Notes: generated from the letters alone by a model not told the origin. A stretch of DNA of 64,000 bases from Roseiconus nitratireducens (GCF_008629675.1 NZ_VWOX01000005.1:187001-251000), one strand, 5' to 3'; numbered from the stretch's first letter, positions 33,476 to 43,002 are shown. Translations and numbers: made by a program.

Positions 33476-35194
33476 TCAGCTTCCCAGCCGAAGCTCGCGA
33501 TCATTGCCGATTCGCACGTGCTGGTGATAGCGTCCGTCCAGGCTTTCGACTGCGAACACATGTCCTTCAAACGTTCGCAAATCACGATCCTCGCCCGCTT
33601 CCAGTTTCCAAACCTTCTTTCGCTGCCCGCGAGGATTGATCCAGGTGATGCGGACCGGGCCGGGGTACCCGTTGATCCATCGACATTGCTTTTGAGTTCC
33701 GCCCTGACGAGAACGGATCGTCCCCCGCAAATCGATCGGCTCGGCAATCAGAGTCCGGCCCATCCGTTCGCTCAATCGCTCGGCCTGTTCGGGGTGATCC
33801 GCCACGACGTTTCGCGTTTCTCCAGGATCGAGCTGATGGTCATACAACTCCCGGAACTGCAGGCTGGCGTCGTCCATCCGCCGCCATTCGACGTAACGCC
33901 AGCGGTCCGTTCGCATCGCATTGCCGATCATTGACTTCCGAACGTACTGGCTGAACGCGGCCTCGTGATGATGTCCGTCCGGATTCTTCAGCAAAGGGAC
34001 GACGCTGCGACCATCGATTTCGTCGGGAACGGGTGCACCGGTCAATTCGCAAATGGTGGGAAAGACGTCCAGCGACTCGACCAATTGATTGCAGCGTAGG
34101 CCGTTCGCGGCGGCGCGCGGGTCACGAATGATCAGGGGGATTCGCGTGTCAATCTCGTAGTTGGTCATCTTGCCCCAACCGTTGAGCTCTCCCAGTTTGT
34201 ATCCGTGGTCGCTCCAGAGAATCACCACCGTGTCATCACGTCGCCCGGATTCGTCCAGTGCATCGAGCAGCTTTCCGACCTGGGCATCAACGAAAGAGAC
34301 GGACGCGAAATAGGCATGACGCAAACGTCTTGTTTGCGATTCCGAAAGGGTTCCTGAATACGGCGTCGGCATCTCGACCATGTCGGCGTAGTGCGAAAGC
34401 TCGTAATTGGTTCCCACCGCAATCTCCGGCGCTCCATCCGGCGGAGTGACAATGGTTGGTAGCGGTAATGTTTGCCGATCGTATCGGTCCCACCATGACT
34501 TCGGCGAGGCCCAGGGGAGGTGCGGCAGAGTCAGCCCGACCGCCAGCAGATACGGATTCCCGGCGTTTTGCAAAGCCTTCATCCGCTCGATCGACTTCAG
34601 TGTCAGCGAACCATCACGGTGCTCCGCATCATCGATGTCGGGATCGTTGGTGATCACACCGCGCAGGTTGCCTTTTTGCCAAGCGTCGGTGGGAAGGCTG
34701 GCTTCGACTTTCTTTCGAAAGGCTTGTTGTTCGGGCGTGTAGTGCGTGTAGCTACCCTCGCCCCATTCGTGTGGCCGGTCCCAGGACTGCGGATCCGGCC
34801 AGGGGTTGTGAAAGATCTTTCCCAGACTTTCGCAGTGGTAACCGTTGTTCCGAAGGTGTTGAAACACCGTCACGGCATCCGGCATGGTCTCGCGAAAATG
34901 AACGCGCAGGTCGTAGACGTTCAGCCGTGCCGGCCGCAAACCCGTCCACGTGCTCGCTCGCGACGGATTGCATACTGCCACCTGAACGTAGCAACGATCG
35001 AAGGCGACACCGCTGGACGCCAAACGATCGATCTGGGGCGTTTCCATGTGAGCCGCGCCGTAGCAACCGAGTTCCGGTCGCAAGTCATCGATACAGATCA
35101 GCAACACGTCCGGACGTTTTGGCGGGTCAACGGCAACGGCCGTTCTGGCAGCAACGGCGAACCATCCGGCCCACACAACGACACCCATCCGCAT
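33476..35194 (-). CDS. type I sulfatase (iduronate-2-sulfatase-like) with VHL-beta-like C-terminal domain
   Basis: The frame opens at 35710, but I chose ATG 35194 (572 residues) because it places a signal peptide (VVVWAGWFAVAARTAVA) right before the catalytic domain. DVLLICIDDLRPELGCYGA gives the two metal Asp residues; CNPSRAS at about residue 75 is the C-x-P-x-R motif whose Cys becomes formylglycine; LWSDHGYKLGE gives the later metal site. The fold most resembles iduronate-2-sulfatase-type planctomycete sulfatases. The last 75 or so residues (CRWINGYPGPVRITWINPRG; KVWKLEAGEDRDLRTFEGHV; FAVES) resemble the VHL beta domain. Extracellular removal of sulfate from algal polysaccharide is the likely role. 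Confidence 0.9.
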   Translation of the reverse strand: MRMGVVVWAGWFAVAARTAVAVDPPKRPDVLLICIDDLRPELGCYGAAHMETPQIDRLASSGVAFDRCYVQVAVCNPSRASTWTGLRPARLNVYDLRVHFRETMPDAVTVFQHLRNNGYHCESLGKIFHNPWPDPQSWDRPHEWGEGSYTHYTPEQQAFRKKVEASLPTDAWQKGNLRGVITNDPDIDDAEHRDGSLTLKSIERMKALQNAGNPYLLAVGLTLPHLPWASPKSWWDRYDRQTLPLPTIVTPPDGAPEIAVGTNYELSHYADMVEMPTPYSGTLSESQTRRLRHAYFASVSFVDAQVGKLLDALDESGRRDDTVVILWSDHGYKLGELNGWGKMTNYEIDTRIPLIIRDPRAAANGLRCNQLVESLDVFPTICELTGAPVPDEIDGRSVVPLLKNPDGHHHEAAFSQYVRKSMIGNAMRTDRWRYVEWRRMDDASLQFRELYDHQLDPGETRNVVADHPEQAERLSERMGRTLIAEPIDLRGTIRSRQGGTQKQCRWINGYPGPVRITWINPRGQRKKVWKLEAGEDRDLRTFEGHVFAVESLDGRYHQHVRIGNDRELRLGS

Positions 35195-35558
35195 GGCGGA
35201 CGCCAACAAGTTAGCGCCGCCGACCGACGACCATTGAAGCACGCTTTTATCCTGGATATTCAAACCGACCTCCCGATTCGAAGCTTGGCAACCTGGACAC
35301 GGGATCGTTCCCGGTCCGCACGGCCCCTGCAAGGCGGGCAAACAGCCCCACTCGCGCATTTTGCAGCAACCACGCCGGCAAATCTTGCCGGATCTGCCGC
35401 TCATCGCTTGAAATTGCGCATCGTGGGTCCTCCGCATCAATGGTTGCCAATTAGACCAAGCCCCATGGTTCGACCGGCTCTTTACACCGGCACCGTGTCG
35501 ATTCATGATCTGAGAAGACGTTTTGCGAAACGGGTTCGATGCGAATGGCCGACCAACA
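35195..35558. other. divergent intergenic region, sulfatase/SxtJ-like
   Basis: About 360 bases lie between the sulfatase start and the SxtJ-like start. The sulfatase frame stays open through it, but the translation is Cys/Arg-rich and unlike a domain. A 7-bp perfect inverted repeat (CCGGCAA-ATC-TTGCCGG, 35375-35391) is present without a T-run. Both genes' promoters should be here. Confidence 0.4.
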
Positions 35559-35960
35559 ATGATCCACTCCCCTCCTTTGACCGACCAGCAATTGCGGTAC
35601 TTCGGCGGATCGCTGGCGTTGATGCTGGTGATGTTTGCCGCGCTCGCGCAGTGGCGGTTCGGCGCCGACGGGATCGCCACGGCCTTGTTGGTGTTAGCGG
35701 TCGCGCTCACGCTGGTCTATTACGCAGTCCCGAAATCGAGGCGTCCGATCTACAACGGGTTTCGCGCGTTGACCTTCCCGATCCAGTGGTTGGTCTTGAC
35801 CGTGATTCTATCCCTGATCTTCTACGTGGTGTTGACGCCGATCGGGTTGCTGCTGCGTTGGTCCGGTCGCGACATTCGCAGGCAGCAACCTGACCAAGCA
35901 TCCGTCTGGTCCGAGCATCGAAAAAAGCAAGCGTTGTCCCGTTATTTTGAGACGTTCTAA
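35559..35960 (+). CDS. SxtJ-family small membrane protein
   Basis: ATG 35559 gives 133 residues. Three membrane segments are visible: YFGGSLALMLVMFAALAQW, GIATALLVLAVALTLVYYAV and FPIQWLVLTVILSLIFYVVL, followed by TPIGLLLRWSGRDIRR and a short tail ending in YFETF. This arrangement, especially FYxVLTPIGLLxRxxGRD, matches the SxtJ family, usually encoded beside NodU-type carbamoyltransferases (SxtI) in saxitoxin and many unrelated clusters. Here the carbamoyltransferase gene is 15 kb away. Function is unestablished; a membrane partner of the carbamoyltransferase is a common guess. Confidence 0.8.
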   Translation: MIHSPPLTDQQLRYFGGSLALMLVMFAALAQWRFGADGIATALLVLAVALTLVYYAVPKSRRPIYNGFRALTFPIQWLVLTVILSLIFYVVLTPIGLLLRWSGRDIRRQQPDQASVWSEHRKKQALSRYFETF

Positions 35961-36120
35961 CTGGACAGCGACACTTTGCGTGAGCCGCGCTGCGCAAACC
36001 GCGTTTTTTTCGCACCACCACCGGCCGCGACCGCCTTGCCGCTCATTGCATCGCAATTCAGGGTATTTTTGATTGAAAGAGGCGGTGTCCAGCAAAGTCA
36101 GCTCAACAAAGAACGCTCCG

Positions 36121-37641
36121 ATGACTGTCGACGAATCAACTGAGAATGTGCCGCAGCCAGAGCAGGAAGGGGATGCTTCCGGCAAACGGAAAAGTCGGTC
36201 GAAGCGACGACGAAAACTGCGCGTGCTCGTTTTCCTGGTGGCGCATCTGTTGGGCGCCATCTCTTCGGTGCAAGCGATCATGTCGACCCGTACCGCGCAA
36301 GGCGCCATCGCATGGGCGATTTCGCTCAATACCTTTCCCTACGTGGCCGTACCGGCTTACTGGGTGTTTGGCCGATCAAAGTTTGACGGCTACCACATGA
36401 AACGCCACGCAACCATGTTGGCTGAAAGCGAAACGGAGCGGAATGTGATCGGCCTGCTCGCAGAGGGCGGCATGCTGATCGACCCCAAAAATGCGATCGA
36501 TCTGCGTCGCAAGACGTTGTTGGAAAACCTGGCACAAATGCCGGTCACACGATTTAACGACGCGGACCTGCTGATCGACGGCGAAGCGACGTTTGACGCG
36601 ATTGTCGAAGGTATCACCGAAGCGACCGACTATGTACTGTTTCAATTCTACATCATTCATGATGATGATCTGGGGAACCGACTGAAGGACGCGTTGATCG
36701 CTAAAGCCAAAGAGGGCGTGTCGGTTTTCTTTCTTTACGATGCGTTGGGCAGCTACAGTCTTCCGGACGCGTACCTTTCACAACTTCGCGACGCCGGCGT
36801 TCAAACGGCTGCATTTCGAACGACCCGCGGATGGCAGAACCGTTTCCGCGTCAACTTTCGCAACCATCGAAAGATCGTGGTGATCGATGGCAAAGAAGCC
36901 TTTGTGGGGGGCCACAATGTGGGCGATGAGTACTTGGGAAAAGACGATACGCTCACCCCTTGGCGGGACACGCACGTTGCCGTGCGAGGCCCCACCGCGT
37001 TGGAAGCCCAAGTCACTTTCGTCGAAGACTGGAGTTGGGCGACAGGGAACATCCCCGAATTGAATTGGGAACCGCATCGCGCTCCTCAGGGAGACGTGAG
37101 GGCGTTGTGCCTGCCGACCGGACCGGCCGACAACCTTGAAACCGGCACGCTGATGTTGCTGGATTTGATCAATTCATCCACGGAAAGCATTTGGATTGCC
37201 ACACCGTATTTCGCCCCCGACCAGCAATTTGTCTCTGCCCTTCAATTGGCGTCGCTGCGGGGCGTGGACGTGCGAATTCTGGTTCCCGAGCAATACGACA
37301 ACTTCGTGGTGGGAATGACCGTCTATTCGTACCTGGAAGAACTCGAAGAAACGAGTATCAAATTTCACTGGTACGAACGCGGGTTCATGCACCAGAAGGT
37401 GATTCTGGTCGATGGCAAGACCGCCGCCATCGGGACTGCAAACTTTGACAACCGGTCGATGCGATTGAATTTTGAAGTGACCATGTTGTTGGAAGATGCC
37501 GAATTCGCGGCGAGTGTCGAACAGATGCTGGAAACCGACTTTCAACACAGCCGTCTGGCATCCGCAGCGGAATACCGAGATGGTTCGCTGCCATTCCGAT
37601 TCGCCGTGCGGGTCTGCCGATTGTTCGCCCCGATTCAGTAA
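36121..37641 (+). CDS. cardiolipin synthase-like phospholipase D protein
   Basis: ATG 36121 gives 506 residues (an upstream TTG at 36073 is possible). A basic N-terminus precedes two membrane helices (about 40-65 and 75-95), the usual cardiolipin synthase anchor. The two HKD motifs are NHRKIVVIDGKEAFVGGHNV and MHQKVILVDGKTAAIGTANF followed by DNRS. Segment WRDTHVAVRGPTALEAQVTF is also characteristic. The enzyme joins two phosphatidylglycerols to cardiolipin and glycerol in the inner membrane. A polar, charged N-terminal tail of about 35 residues is longer than usual. It appears monocistronic. Confidence 0.92.
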   Translation: MTVDESTENVPQPEQEGDASGKRKSRSKRRRKLRVLVFLVAHLLGAISSVQAIMSTRTAQGAIAWAISLNTFPYVAVPAYWVFGRSKFDGYHMKRHATMLAESETERNVIGLLAEGGMLIDPKNAIDLRRKTLLENLAQMPVTRFNDADLLIDGEATFDAIVEGITEATDYVLFQFYIIHDDDLGNRLKDALIAKAKEGVSVFFLYDALGSYSLPDAYLSQLRDAGVQTAAFRTTRGWQNRFRVNFRNHRKIVVIDGKEAFVGGHNVGDEYLGKDDTLTPWRDTHVAVRGPTALEAQVTFVEDWSWATGNIPELNWEPHRAPQGDVRALCLPTGPADNLETGTLMLLDLINSSTESIWIATPYFAPDQQFVSALQLASLRGVDVRILVPEQYDNFVVGMTVYSYLEELEETSIKFHWYERGFMHQKVILVDGKTAAIGTANFDNRSMRLNFEVTMLLEDAEFAASVEQMLETDFQHSRLASAAEYRDGSLPFRFAVRVCRLFAPIQ

Positions 37642-37733
37642 GCATACCCCAACGGCAACGCGATTCCGATTTCCCTCAAAAAACAAGTGGAGCCAGCAGA
37701 CGCCGATCAAGATCGAGCACGGCCGCGGTCTCC

Positions 37734-37757
37734 AAAGGGGTCCGTCCACTTTTCTTG
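37734..37757 (+). repeat. dispersed repeat copy 1 upstream of FKBP gene
   Basis: The element AAAGGGGTCCGTCC, then ACTTTTCTTG, recurs after the FKBP gene at 38342-38378 in the same orientation. The region 37642-37909 otherwise has no supported gene; a 9-bp direct repeat CTGATACAC (37761 and 37778) precedes the gene and could be an operator. Confidence 0.65.
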
Positions 37758-37909
37758 CCCCTGATACACGTTCCTATCTGATACACTGAGCGTCAGCGAA
37801 CGTTTTTCAGTCTCGGACGTGTCGTCCTATCAACGGGCTGCTGCCGGCACCCGCCCTTGATTACCAGGCACGTTCGACGTGGATGCGACAGAAACTACGG
37901 AGCCAGCAC

Positions 37910-38338
37910 ATGACCGCAGCAAAATCGGGCGATACCGTTCGGATTCACTACACCGGTAAACTTGACGACGGAACGCAGTTCGACAGTTCCCAGGGGCGGG
38001 ATCCGCTGGAGTTCGCACTCGGGGGCGGCCAGGTCATTCCCGGTTTCGACAACGCCGTTGAAGGCATGGCCGTGGGCGATAAGAAGTCCGTGAAGATCCA
38101 GCCGGAAGCAGCCTACGGCCCAAGGCACGACCAGCTGGTTCAAAAGGTGCCCAGAAACCAGCTGCCCGATGACATGACGCCCGCTGTCGGCATGCAACTG
38201 CAGACACAGAACGAGAGCGGCCAGGTAATCAGACTCTCGGTGACCGCGGTGGATGACGATTCGATCACGGTCGACGGAAATCATCCCCTCGCCGGGGAAC
38301 CGCTCAACTTCGACATCGAGCTGGTCGAAATCGTCTAA
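37910..38338 (+). CDS. FKBP-type peptidyl-prolyl isomerase, SlyD-like
   Basis: ATG 37910 follows a GGAG ribosome-binding site by seven bases and gives 142 residues. It starts AAKSGDTVRIHYTGKLDDGT, then QFDSSQGRDPLEFALGGGQV and IPGFDNAVEGMAVGDKKSV. This is the SlyD-type arrangement in which an insert-in-flap chaperone region (VPRNQLPDDMTPAVGMQLQ; LSVTAVDDDSITVDGNHPLA) replaces the FKBP flap. SlyD catalyses prolyl isomerisation and acts as chaperone; in enterobacteria it also carries nickel to HypB. The metal-binding His-rich tail is missing here (ends DIELVEIV), so a nickel role is not indicated. It is cytoplasmic and monocistronic. Confidence 0.93.
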   Translation: MTAAKSGDTVRIHYTGKLDDGTQFDSSQGRDPLEFALGGGQVIPGFDNAVEGMAVGDKKSVKIQPEAAYGPRHDQLVQKVPRNQLPDDMTPAVGMQLQTQNESGQVIRLSVTAVDDDSITVDGNHPLAGEPLNFDIELVEIV

Positions 38339-38341
38339 CAA

Positions 38342-38373
38342 AAAAGGGGTCCGTCCCGGGTCCGTCCCCTTTT
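38342..38373. terminator. hairpin with A/T arms after FKBP gene, also repeat copy 2
   Basis: AAAAGGGG and CCCCTTTT arms enclose two direct copies of a GGTCCGTCC-type unit, three bases after the FKBP stop. It can act as an intrinsic terminator for the FKBP gene and perhaps the convergent cytochrome gene. The same GGGGTCCGTCC...TTTTCTT sequence lies upstream at 37734. Confidence 0.65.
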
Positions 38374-38405
38374 CTTGGTCCTTGCCTCGCAGCGGGCGTC
38401 TGGAG

Positions 38406-41400
38406 TCAGCGGCCGAGTGCCCGCCGGATGGCCGCTTCGCCTTCGATTCGAAACACGCTCGGATCAAACGGGTCGTCGCTGGTGTGCCAGACGCTTCCGT
38501 CCGGTCGCCGATACATTCTCCAGGACTCCGCGCGATTCAGCGGACGCGCACCGACGCGACCGAACACCGCAATCTGATTGCCGCTTTCATCCACGGCACG
38601 ATCCCGATCCATCCCGCGACTGATCGCCAACGCGTGCCCATCCTTCGGCAACTTGTAGGTGGCGACCAGGAACGGCGCCGGGCGCGGACTGAACCCGTCG
38701 TTGCCGGGGATCTCCGGGCTGGTCAATTGAATCACGCGCAAACCATTCTTGCCGTCGGCCAAGTAAGCAAACTGGCTCACGTTGGTAATTCCCAACTGCA
38801 CGTCGTGCGCATCGTTGATACAGCCGTTCGCATTGTAGACCTGGTCGATGGTTGCTTCCCGAGGTCGCTCCACGTCCAAGATCACCAACCCGTTGCGTCC
38901 GGCAGCCACATAGGCGTACGTCCGGGCCACGTAAATCCCGTGCGCGTCGTCCATAGGCACCAACCGGACCAGCGTGGGGTGCGCCGGATCCGTGATGTCC
39001 AAAACCTTGACCCCTTGGCGATCCGTCGCGAACGCGTAGCGGAATTGAAATGCCACCTGGTGAGGATGATCCAAAACGTCGCCTCCGAGCACGTGCGTGA
39101 CGGTCGGACAAGTCGGATCGTCCAAATCAACGACGACCAACCCGGCATCACAGCAAATGTAGGCGTACGTCCCGACGATCTGAACGGACCGTGCCCCGTT
39201 CAGCAGGCCGTCTGGATTGAACGTCAACGCCCGTTCCAGAAAGTTGTTTAGCGGATTGCCGTCCAGGAGGGTGCCAGCTCCAACCAGAATCAACCCTTCC
39301 TCCCGGTCGCTGACGTAGATGTAGGCGTACATCGGATGCACCGCCGACTCTTCGTTTTCCGGATCCTGTTTGCGGGTCGGATCCGGGGCAATGGTCGCCG
39401 GCGAAGCCACGCCGGTGGCGTATTTGGTCCGCACGTAGAAACGTTGTCCCGCCGGCGACACCGGCGCCGTGGTGATCCGTTCGCTAAACGCTTTGTCGTC
39501 GATGAACGCAATGTCAAACACGCGGAATCCGCCCTCGCCGCAGGCCGCGTACAGGTACTCGCCACGGTGCTGCAGGTCCAGCACCTCCGGCTTTCGGAAA
39601 GGCAAGGCAAGCGATTCCAGGACGTCCCGCCCCGGGTGTTCGTGGCTGTGTTCCAGCTGGCGCTGACGGTGAACGTGCTCACGAAAATTGTCCGGGTAAG
39701 CCAGCTGGTGCAGCGAACTGCCGATCACGGCTTGCGGTTCGGTATTCTCAGTCACAACCACCGCCTCGAACCCATGCTCACCCGCGGCGACATAACAGTA
39801 CTTGCCGATGAAGTTGGTAAATCCGGTCCCCTGCATCAATAGCTGGGACATGATGGCGTTGTTGTCCTCGCTGATGGACACGTGACAGTCGGTACAGCTT
39901 TTTGTCTCATAGATGCCGGCATGGGCGTGCCCCGATTCGTTTTCCCATCCCGGGCCTCCGCGGACCGTGTGGGGTACGTTGGTGCTGAATGCGATCCCAC
40001 TCAGCCCGTCGCCGCTGATCGTCTGTTGTTGTGTGTAGATTGCTTCGCGGTTGGCGTTGTAGCTGCTGACATGGATGGCGCAGCTGCTCCGTGCCGGTCC
40101 GATTCGATTGCCGGTGACGTTGCCGTCGCGCGCCAACATGAACACGTCGTCTCGTAGCGTTTGAAAGTTGTAGCTGGTCCGGTTGCGTGTCACGTCGCCC
40201 AAGTTGTGCAGTTCGGGTGACTTGATGTTGGCGCGTTGCGGCAGGTGGCATCCGAAGCAACTGGGGTTCCATGAACTGTGGCAGGCGATGCAGGACATGT
40301 TGTCGTTCGAATGGGCGCATCGCAGCACCGCCTGGTCGTCGGTGCCCCCCCAAGTCAACTCGCCATCGGTGTCCCTCCGCACGGTCTTCGCCGCGTGCGA
40401 CCTTGGGTTGTAATCGGGGTGACCGGGCCGCAACGTGTCGGCGGTCTGGGTGACTACCCAGAACCGATCGGGATCGACCGTACTCCGCTGGATCAGTTTT
40501 GGCGGCTGGCCGATTTCGCGAACGATCTCGAACCGGGGCTGGTCGAAGGTGGTTCGCATGGCCAGCAGGTTCGTTCCTCCCTGGGGTGCCGCCGGGCCAC
40601 TGGTCGGCAACCGGGGCGGCTGGCCGGCGTCCAGCTGCGATTCGACCAGCTCCACCAACGACTGACCGGCGGTGCCGTGGCAGTCGACGCACTGAATCTC
40701 GATGGCGGCGCGGACTTCCCCATACAGCTTCGTGTTGCCGTGACCGTCCTGGTAGTAATGACAGTCGGTGCAGTGCATCCCCTTCTCCATGTGAATGTCC
40801 AACATGTGCGTTGGGGTTTCACTGCGACACCGTCCCAATCGCTGTTCGCTGTCTTGGGTCGGAGCCACTGCCTGCTGTAGCTTTTCGGTCGTCACCTCGG
40901 GGACCGGATCGTTTTTCCAGTCCAGCAATCGCCCGTGCCGATCCTTTTTGAATACGGCGCGGTAGACCCATCCGTGTCCGTGAAAGTCGGCGAACTGCGT
41001 GTGGCGCAGGTGGGGATTCAGGTCGCTGACATTCGCCAAGAATTCCGGGTCGCTCCAATGCCCCCGCGCCGCGGCTTCATTGGGATTGGATTCCGTGGCC
41101 CGGATGTAGTCCTCCGCGGTGAGTTCCTTCTGATGACGCGGGTACATCAGCTGGCCATCGGTCTCGTTGTCCCACCACATGTACCCCAAGTAGCTGTTCA
41201 GCACGTTGGTCCCCGGGTGGACATGACAGACGATGCACTGGCTGGTCGGCATCCGCAGTTCAAACTTGTGTTGGATGGGATGCCCGCTTTCACTCTTGTC
41301 GATCATCGGATCGACGTGGCGAACCCACTGATCCGGCTGGGATGCGGCGCGGCCGCGGTTTCCGTACTTGGCGATGAATCCGCTGGCGGTGTGGCTGCGG

Positions 41401-42749
41401 TCGTTTGCGTACAACACGTGGCAGGCACTGCATCCACTGCTGCGATAGTCGCCCGGATGATCGTTGGTTCCCAAAAAGTTCAGCGTCGGATCGAGCAGCC
41501 GTGTCTTGGCCAAACCGATGAACACCGGGTCGGTGCGGTTCTCCGTCCCCAGACCTCGCAGGGAAAGTCGCTCGCGGGGCCGTCCCGGTTCCTCCAGTCG
41601 CTCAGGGATTCCGACTTCGGGACGGAACCGTCCGCCGCGCTCAAAGATCCTTAACACGTTTCCCGGTTGGCTGATCTGATAGGGAATCAGCGGTTGCAAA
41701 CGCGGCAGGACTCCCTTGTCCCTCGTTTCCTGTGGTGTGGGGGCGGGAACCGTCTGCATGATCTGGGGCGTGCCGATCATGCTGTAGGATTCACCAAAAC
41801 GTGAATACTTTTCGTCGGTGGATCCGTTGTTGTACAACGCCGCTCCCCACAGCATGCATCCGTGCGTCATCATGCTCTTGCGAAGCTGCAACACTTCGTT
41901 GGCGTGACACTGCCCACAGGCGATGTGCGCGACGCGCAGGTCACCCGGGTTGACGAAGCGGATGAATTCCGGTGATTCGTGATTCAACAGCGTGTAGCTC
42001 CGCACCGGATTGGCGCTGCTTTTCCAAGCCGCGGCGTACCGCGGCATCACGTGGGCAGCTTCCAAATCCGTTCTCGTGGCGTCCCCGCCATGACAATCGG
42101 TGCAGCCGATCTGCACGGTGTCGCCCGAATGCATGTTGCCAACATCGGTGTGACAATGGATGCATCCGCTGCTCTTCGCATTGGCCGCCGATTCGGATTG
42201 CGTGGCCAGATTGACGTGTCGCAAATCCTCCGGGATCGGATAGGACGCATTGTCGGCCACCCCCAGTCGCCGGGCCAAATCCCAAGGATCATCGTTGCGA
42301 AAACCGATGTCCGGCTCCTCTGCCCCGGCGACGGCGGATCGGATCGGTTGACCGTGGAACGTCGGATGCCGGTTTCCGGCCGAGTTCTCTGTCGGCCGAT
42401 CGCCCGTCGCCTTCGGCATCGCATGTGAAGGTTGTTTCGGATGCGGATCCTCGACGGCGTTCGGGATTTCATCCGACAACGAAAACTCGACCGGCCCCGA
42501 CTCCGTGGCCGGCAGGGCTCCTGAATTCGGCAAGGATTCGCGGCCCGCCGTCGGCGACTGTCTCAACGCCTGACGCCACCAATCGATCCGCTGCTCGGGT
42601 CTACTAGCAGGCGTCTGCGCGGGTGTTTTAGCAGGCAACTGCGTGGGGGAGGGCGCCGGTGTCTGCGCCGCCGCACCGGACGCGGTGAGCGTGAAGAGGG
42701 CCCAGGCAAGCCAGGGGCGTGATCTGTTCCAGAATCCGTTCATCGGCAT
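38406..42749 (-). CDS. decahaem c-type cytochrome with LVIVD-repeat propeller
   Basis: The 1447-residue protein starts at ATG 42749. A signal peptide (WLAWALFTLTASGAAAQ) is followed by a Pro/Thr-rich linker. I count ten CxxCH haem-binding motifs: CIHCH, CTDCH, CGQCH (about residues 196-282), CSACH, CIVCH, CTDCH, CVDCH, CIACH, CFGCH and CTDCH. From about residue 1000, LVIVD-type repeats occur (YAYICCDAGLVVVDLDDP; FATDRQGVKVLDITDP; YAYVAAGRNGLVILDVERP; FAYLADGKNGLRVIQLTSP). Multihaem cytochromes wire electrons through the periplasm or to the cell surface; LVIVD repeats form beta-propellers usually found at surfaces. The upstream barrel gene on the same strand makes electron transfer across the outer membrane plausible. 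Haem count is certain; the partner is inferred. Confidence 0.9.
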   Translation of the reverse strand: MPMNGFWNRSRPWLAWALFTLTASGAAAQTPAPSPTQLPAKTPAQTPASRPEQRIDWWRQALRQSPTAGRESLPNSGALPATESGPVEFSLSDEIPNAVEDPHPKQPSHAMPKATGDRPTENSAGNRHPTFHGQPIRSAVAGAEEPDIGFRNDDPWDLARRLGVADNASYPIPEDLRHVNLATQSESAANAKSSGCIHCHTDVGNMHSGDTVQIGCTDCHGGDATRTDLEAAHVMPRYAAAWKSSANPVRSYTLLNHESPEFIRFVNPGDLRVAHIACGQCHANEVLQLRKSMMTHGCMLWGAALYNNGSTDEKYSRFGESYSMIGTPQIMQTVPAPTPQETRDKGVLPRLQPLIPYQISQPGNVLRIFERGGRFRPEVGIPERLEEPGRPRERLSLRGLGTENRTDPVFIGLAKTRLLDPTLNFLGTNDHPGDYRSSGCSACHVLYANDRSHTASGFIAKYGNRGRAASQPDQWVRHVDPMIDKSESGHPIQHKFELRMPTSQCIVCHVHPGTNVLNSYLGYMWWDNETDGQLMYPRHQKELTAEDYIRATESNPNEAAARGHWSDPEFLANVSDLNPHLRHTQFADFHGHGWVYRAVFKKDRHGRLLDWKNDPVPEVTTEKLQQAVAPTQDSEQRLGRCRSETPTHMLDIHMEKGMHCTDCHYYQDGHGNTKLYGEVRAAIEIQCVDCHGTAGQSLVELVESQLDAGQPPRLPTSGPAAPQGGTNLLAMRTTFDQPRFEIVREIGQPPKLIQRSTVDPDRFWVVTQTADTLRPGHPDYNPRSHAAKTVRRDTDGELTWGGTDDQAVLRCAHSNDNMSCIACHSSWNPSCFGCHLPQRANIKSPELHNLGDVTRNRTSYNFQTLRDDVFMLARDGNVTGNRIGPARSSCAIHVSSYNANREAIYTQQQTISGDGLSGIAFSTNVPHTVRGGPGWENESGHAHAGIYETKSCTDCHVSISEDNNAIMSQLLMQGTGFTNFIGKYCYVAAGEHGFEAVVVTENTEPQAVIGSSLHQLAYPDNFREHVHRQRQLEHSHEHPGRDVLESLALPFRKPEVLDLQHRGEYLYAACGEGGFRVFDIAFIDDKAFSERITTAPVSPAGQRFYVRTKYATGVASPATIAPDPTRKQDPENEESAVHPMYAYIYVSDREEGLILVGAGTLLDGNPLNNFLERALTFNPDGLLNGARSVQIVGTYAYICCDAGLVVVDLDDPTCPTVTHVLGGDVLDHPHQVAFQFRYAFATDRQGVKVLDITDPAHPTLVRLVPMDDAHGIYVARTYAYVAAGRNGLVILDVERPREATIDQVYNANGCINDAHDVQLGITNVSQFAYLADGKNGLRVIQLTSPEIPGNDGFSPRPAPFLVATYKLPKDGHALAISRGMDRDRAVDESGNQIAVFGRVGARPLNRAESWRMYRRPDGSVWHTSDDPFDPSVFRIEGEAAIRRALGR

Positions 42750-43002
42750 TCGCTTTCATCCTGCAGCGCCGCCGGAGCAACCCCAGCGGCCCGGGCGACC
42801 CGCGGCAGCTGCCCGCTCCCGGAAGGTCAGTGGCTTCCTCGTGGTGTGGGGCTGGCCGCCCAGACGGAATGCGGCAAAACGAGGCTTCGCGGCGGGCTGG
42901 GCCGGTCACCGCCGCAAGAAGTATCCACAAAAGCGTGTAGCGTGGAAACGTCGATTTTGTGATGCTTGCAAAACAACGACCAAAAGCCGCGACGCGGCGG
43001 AG

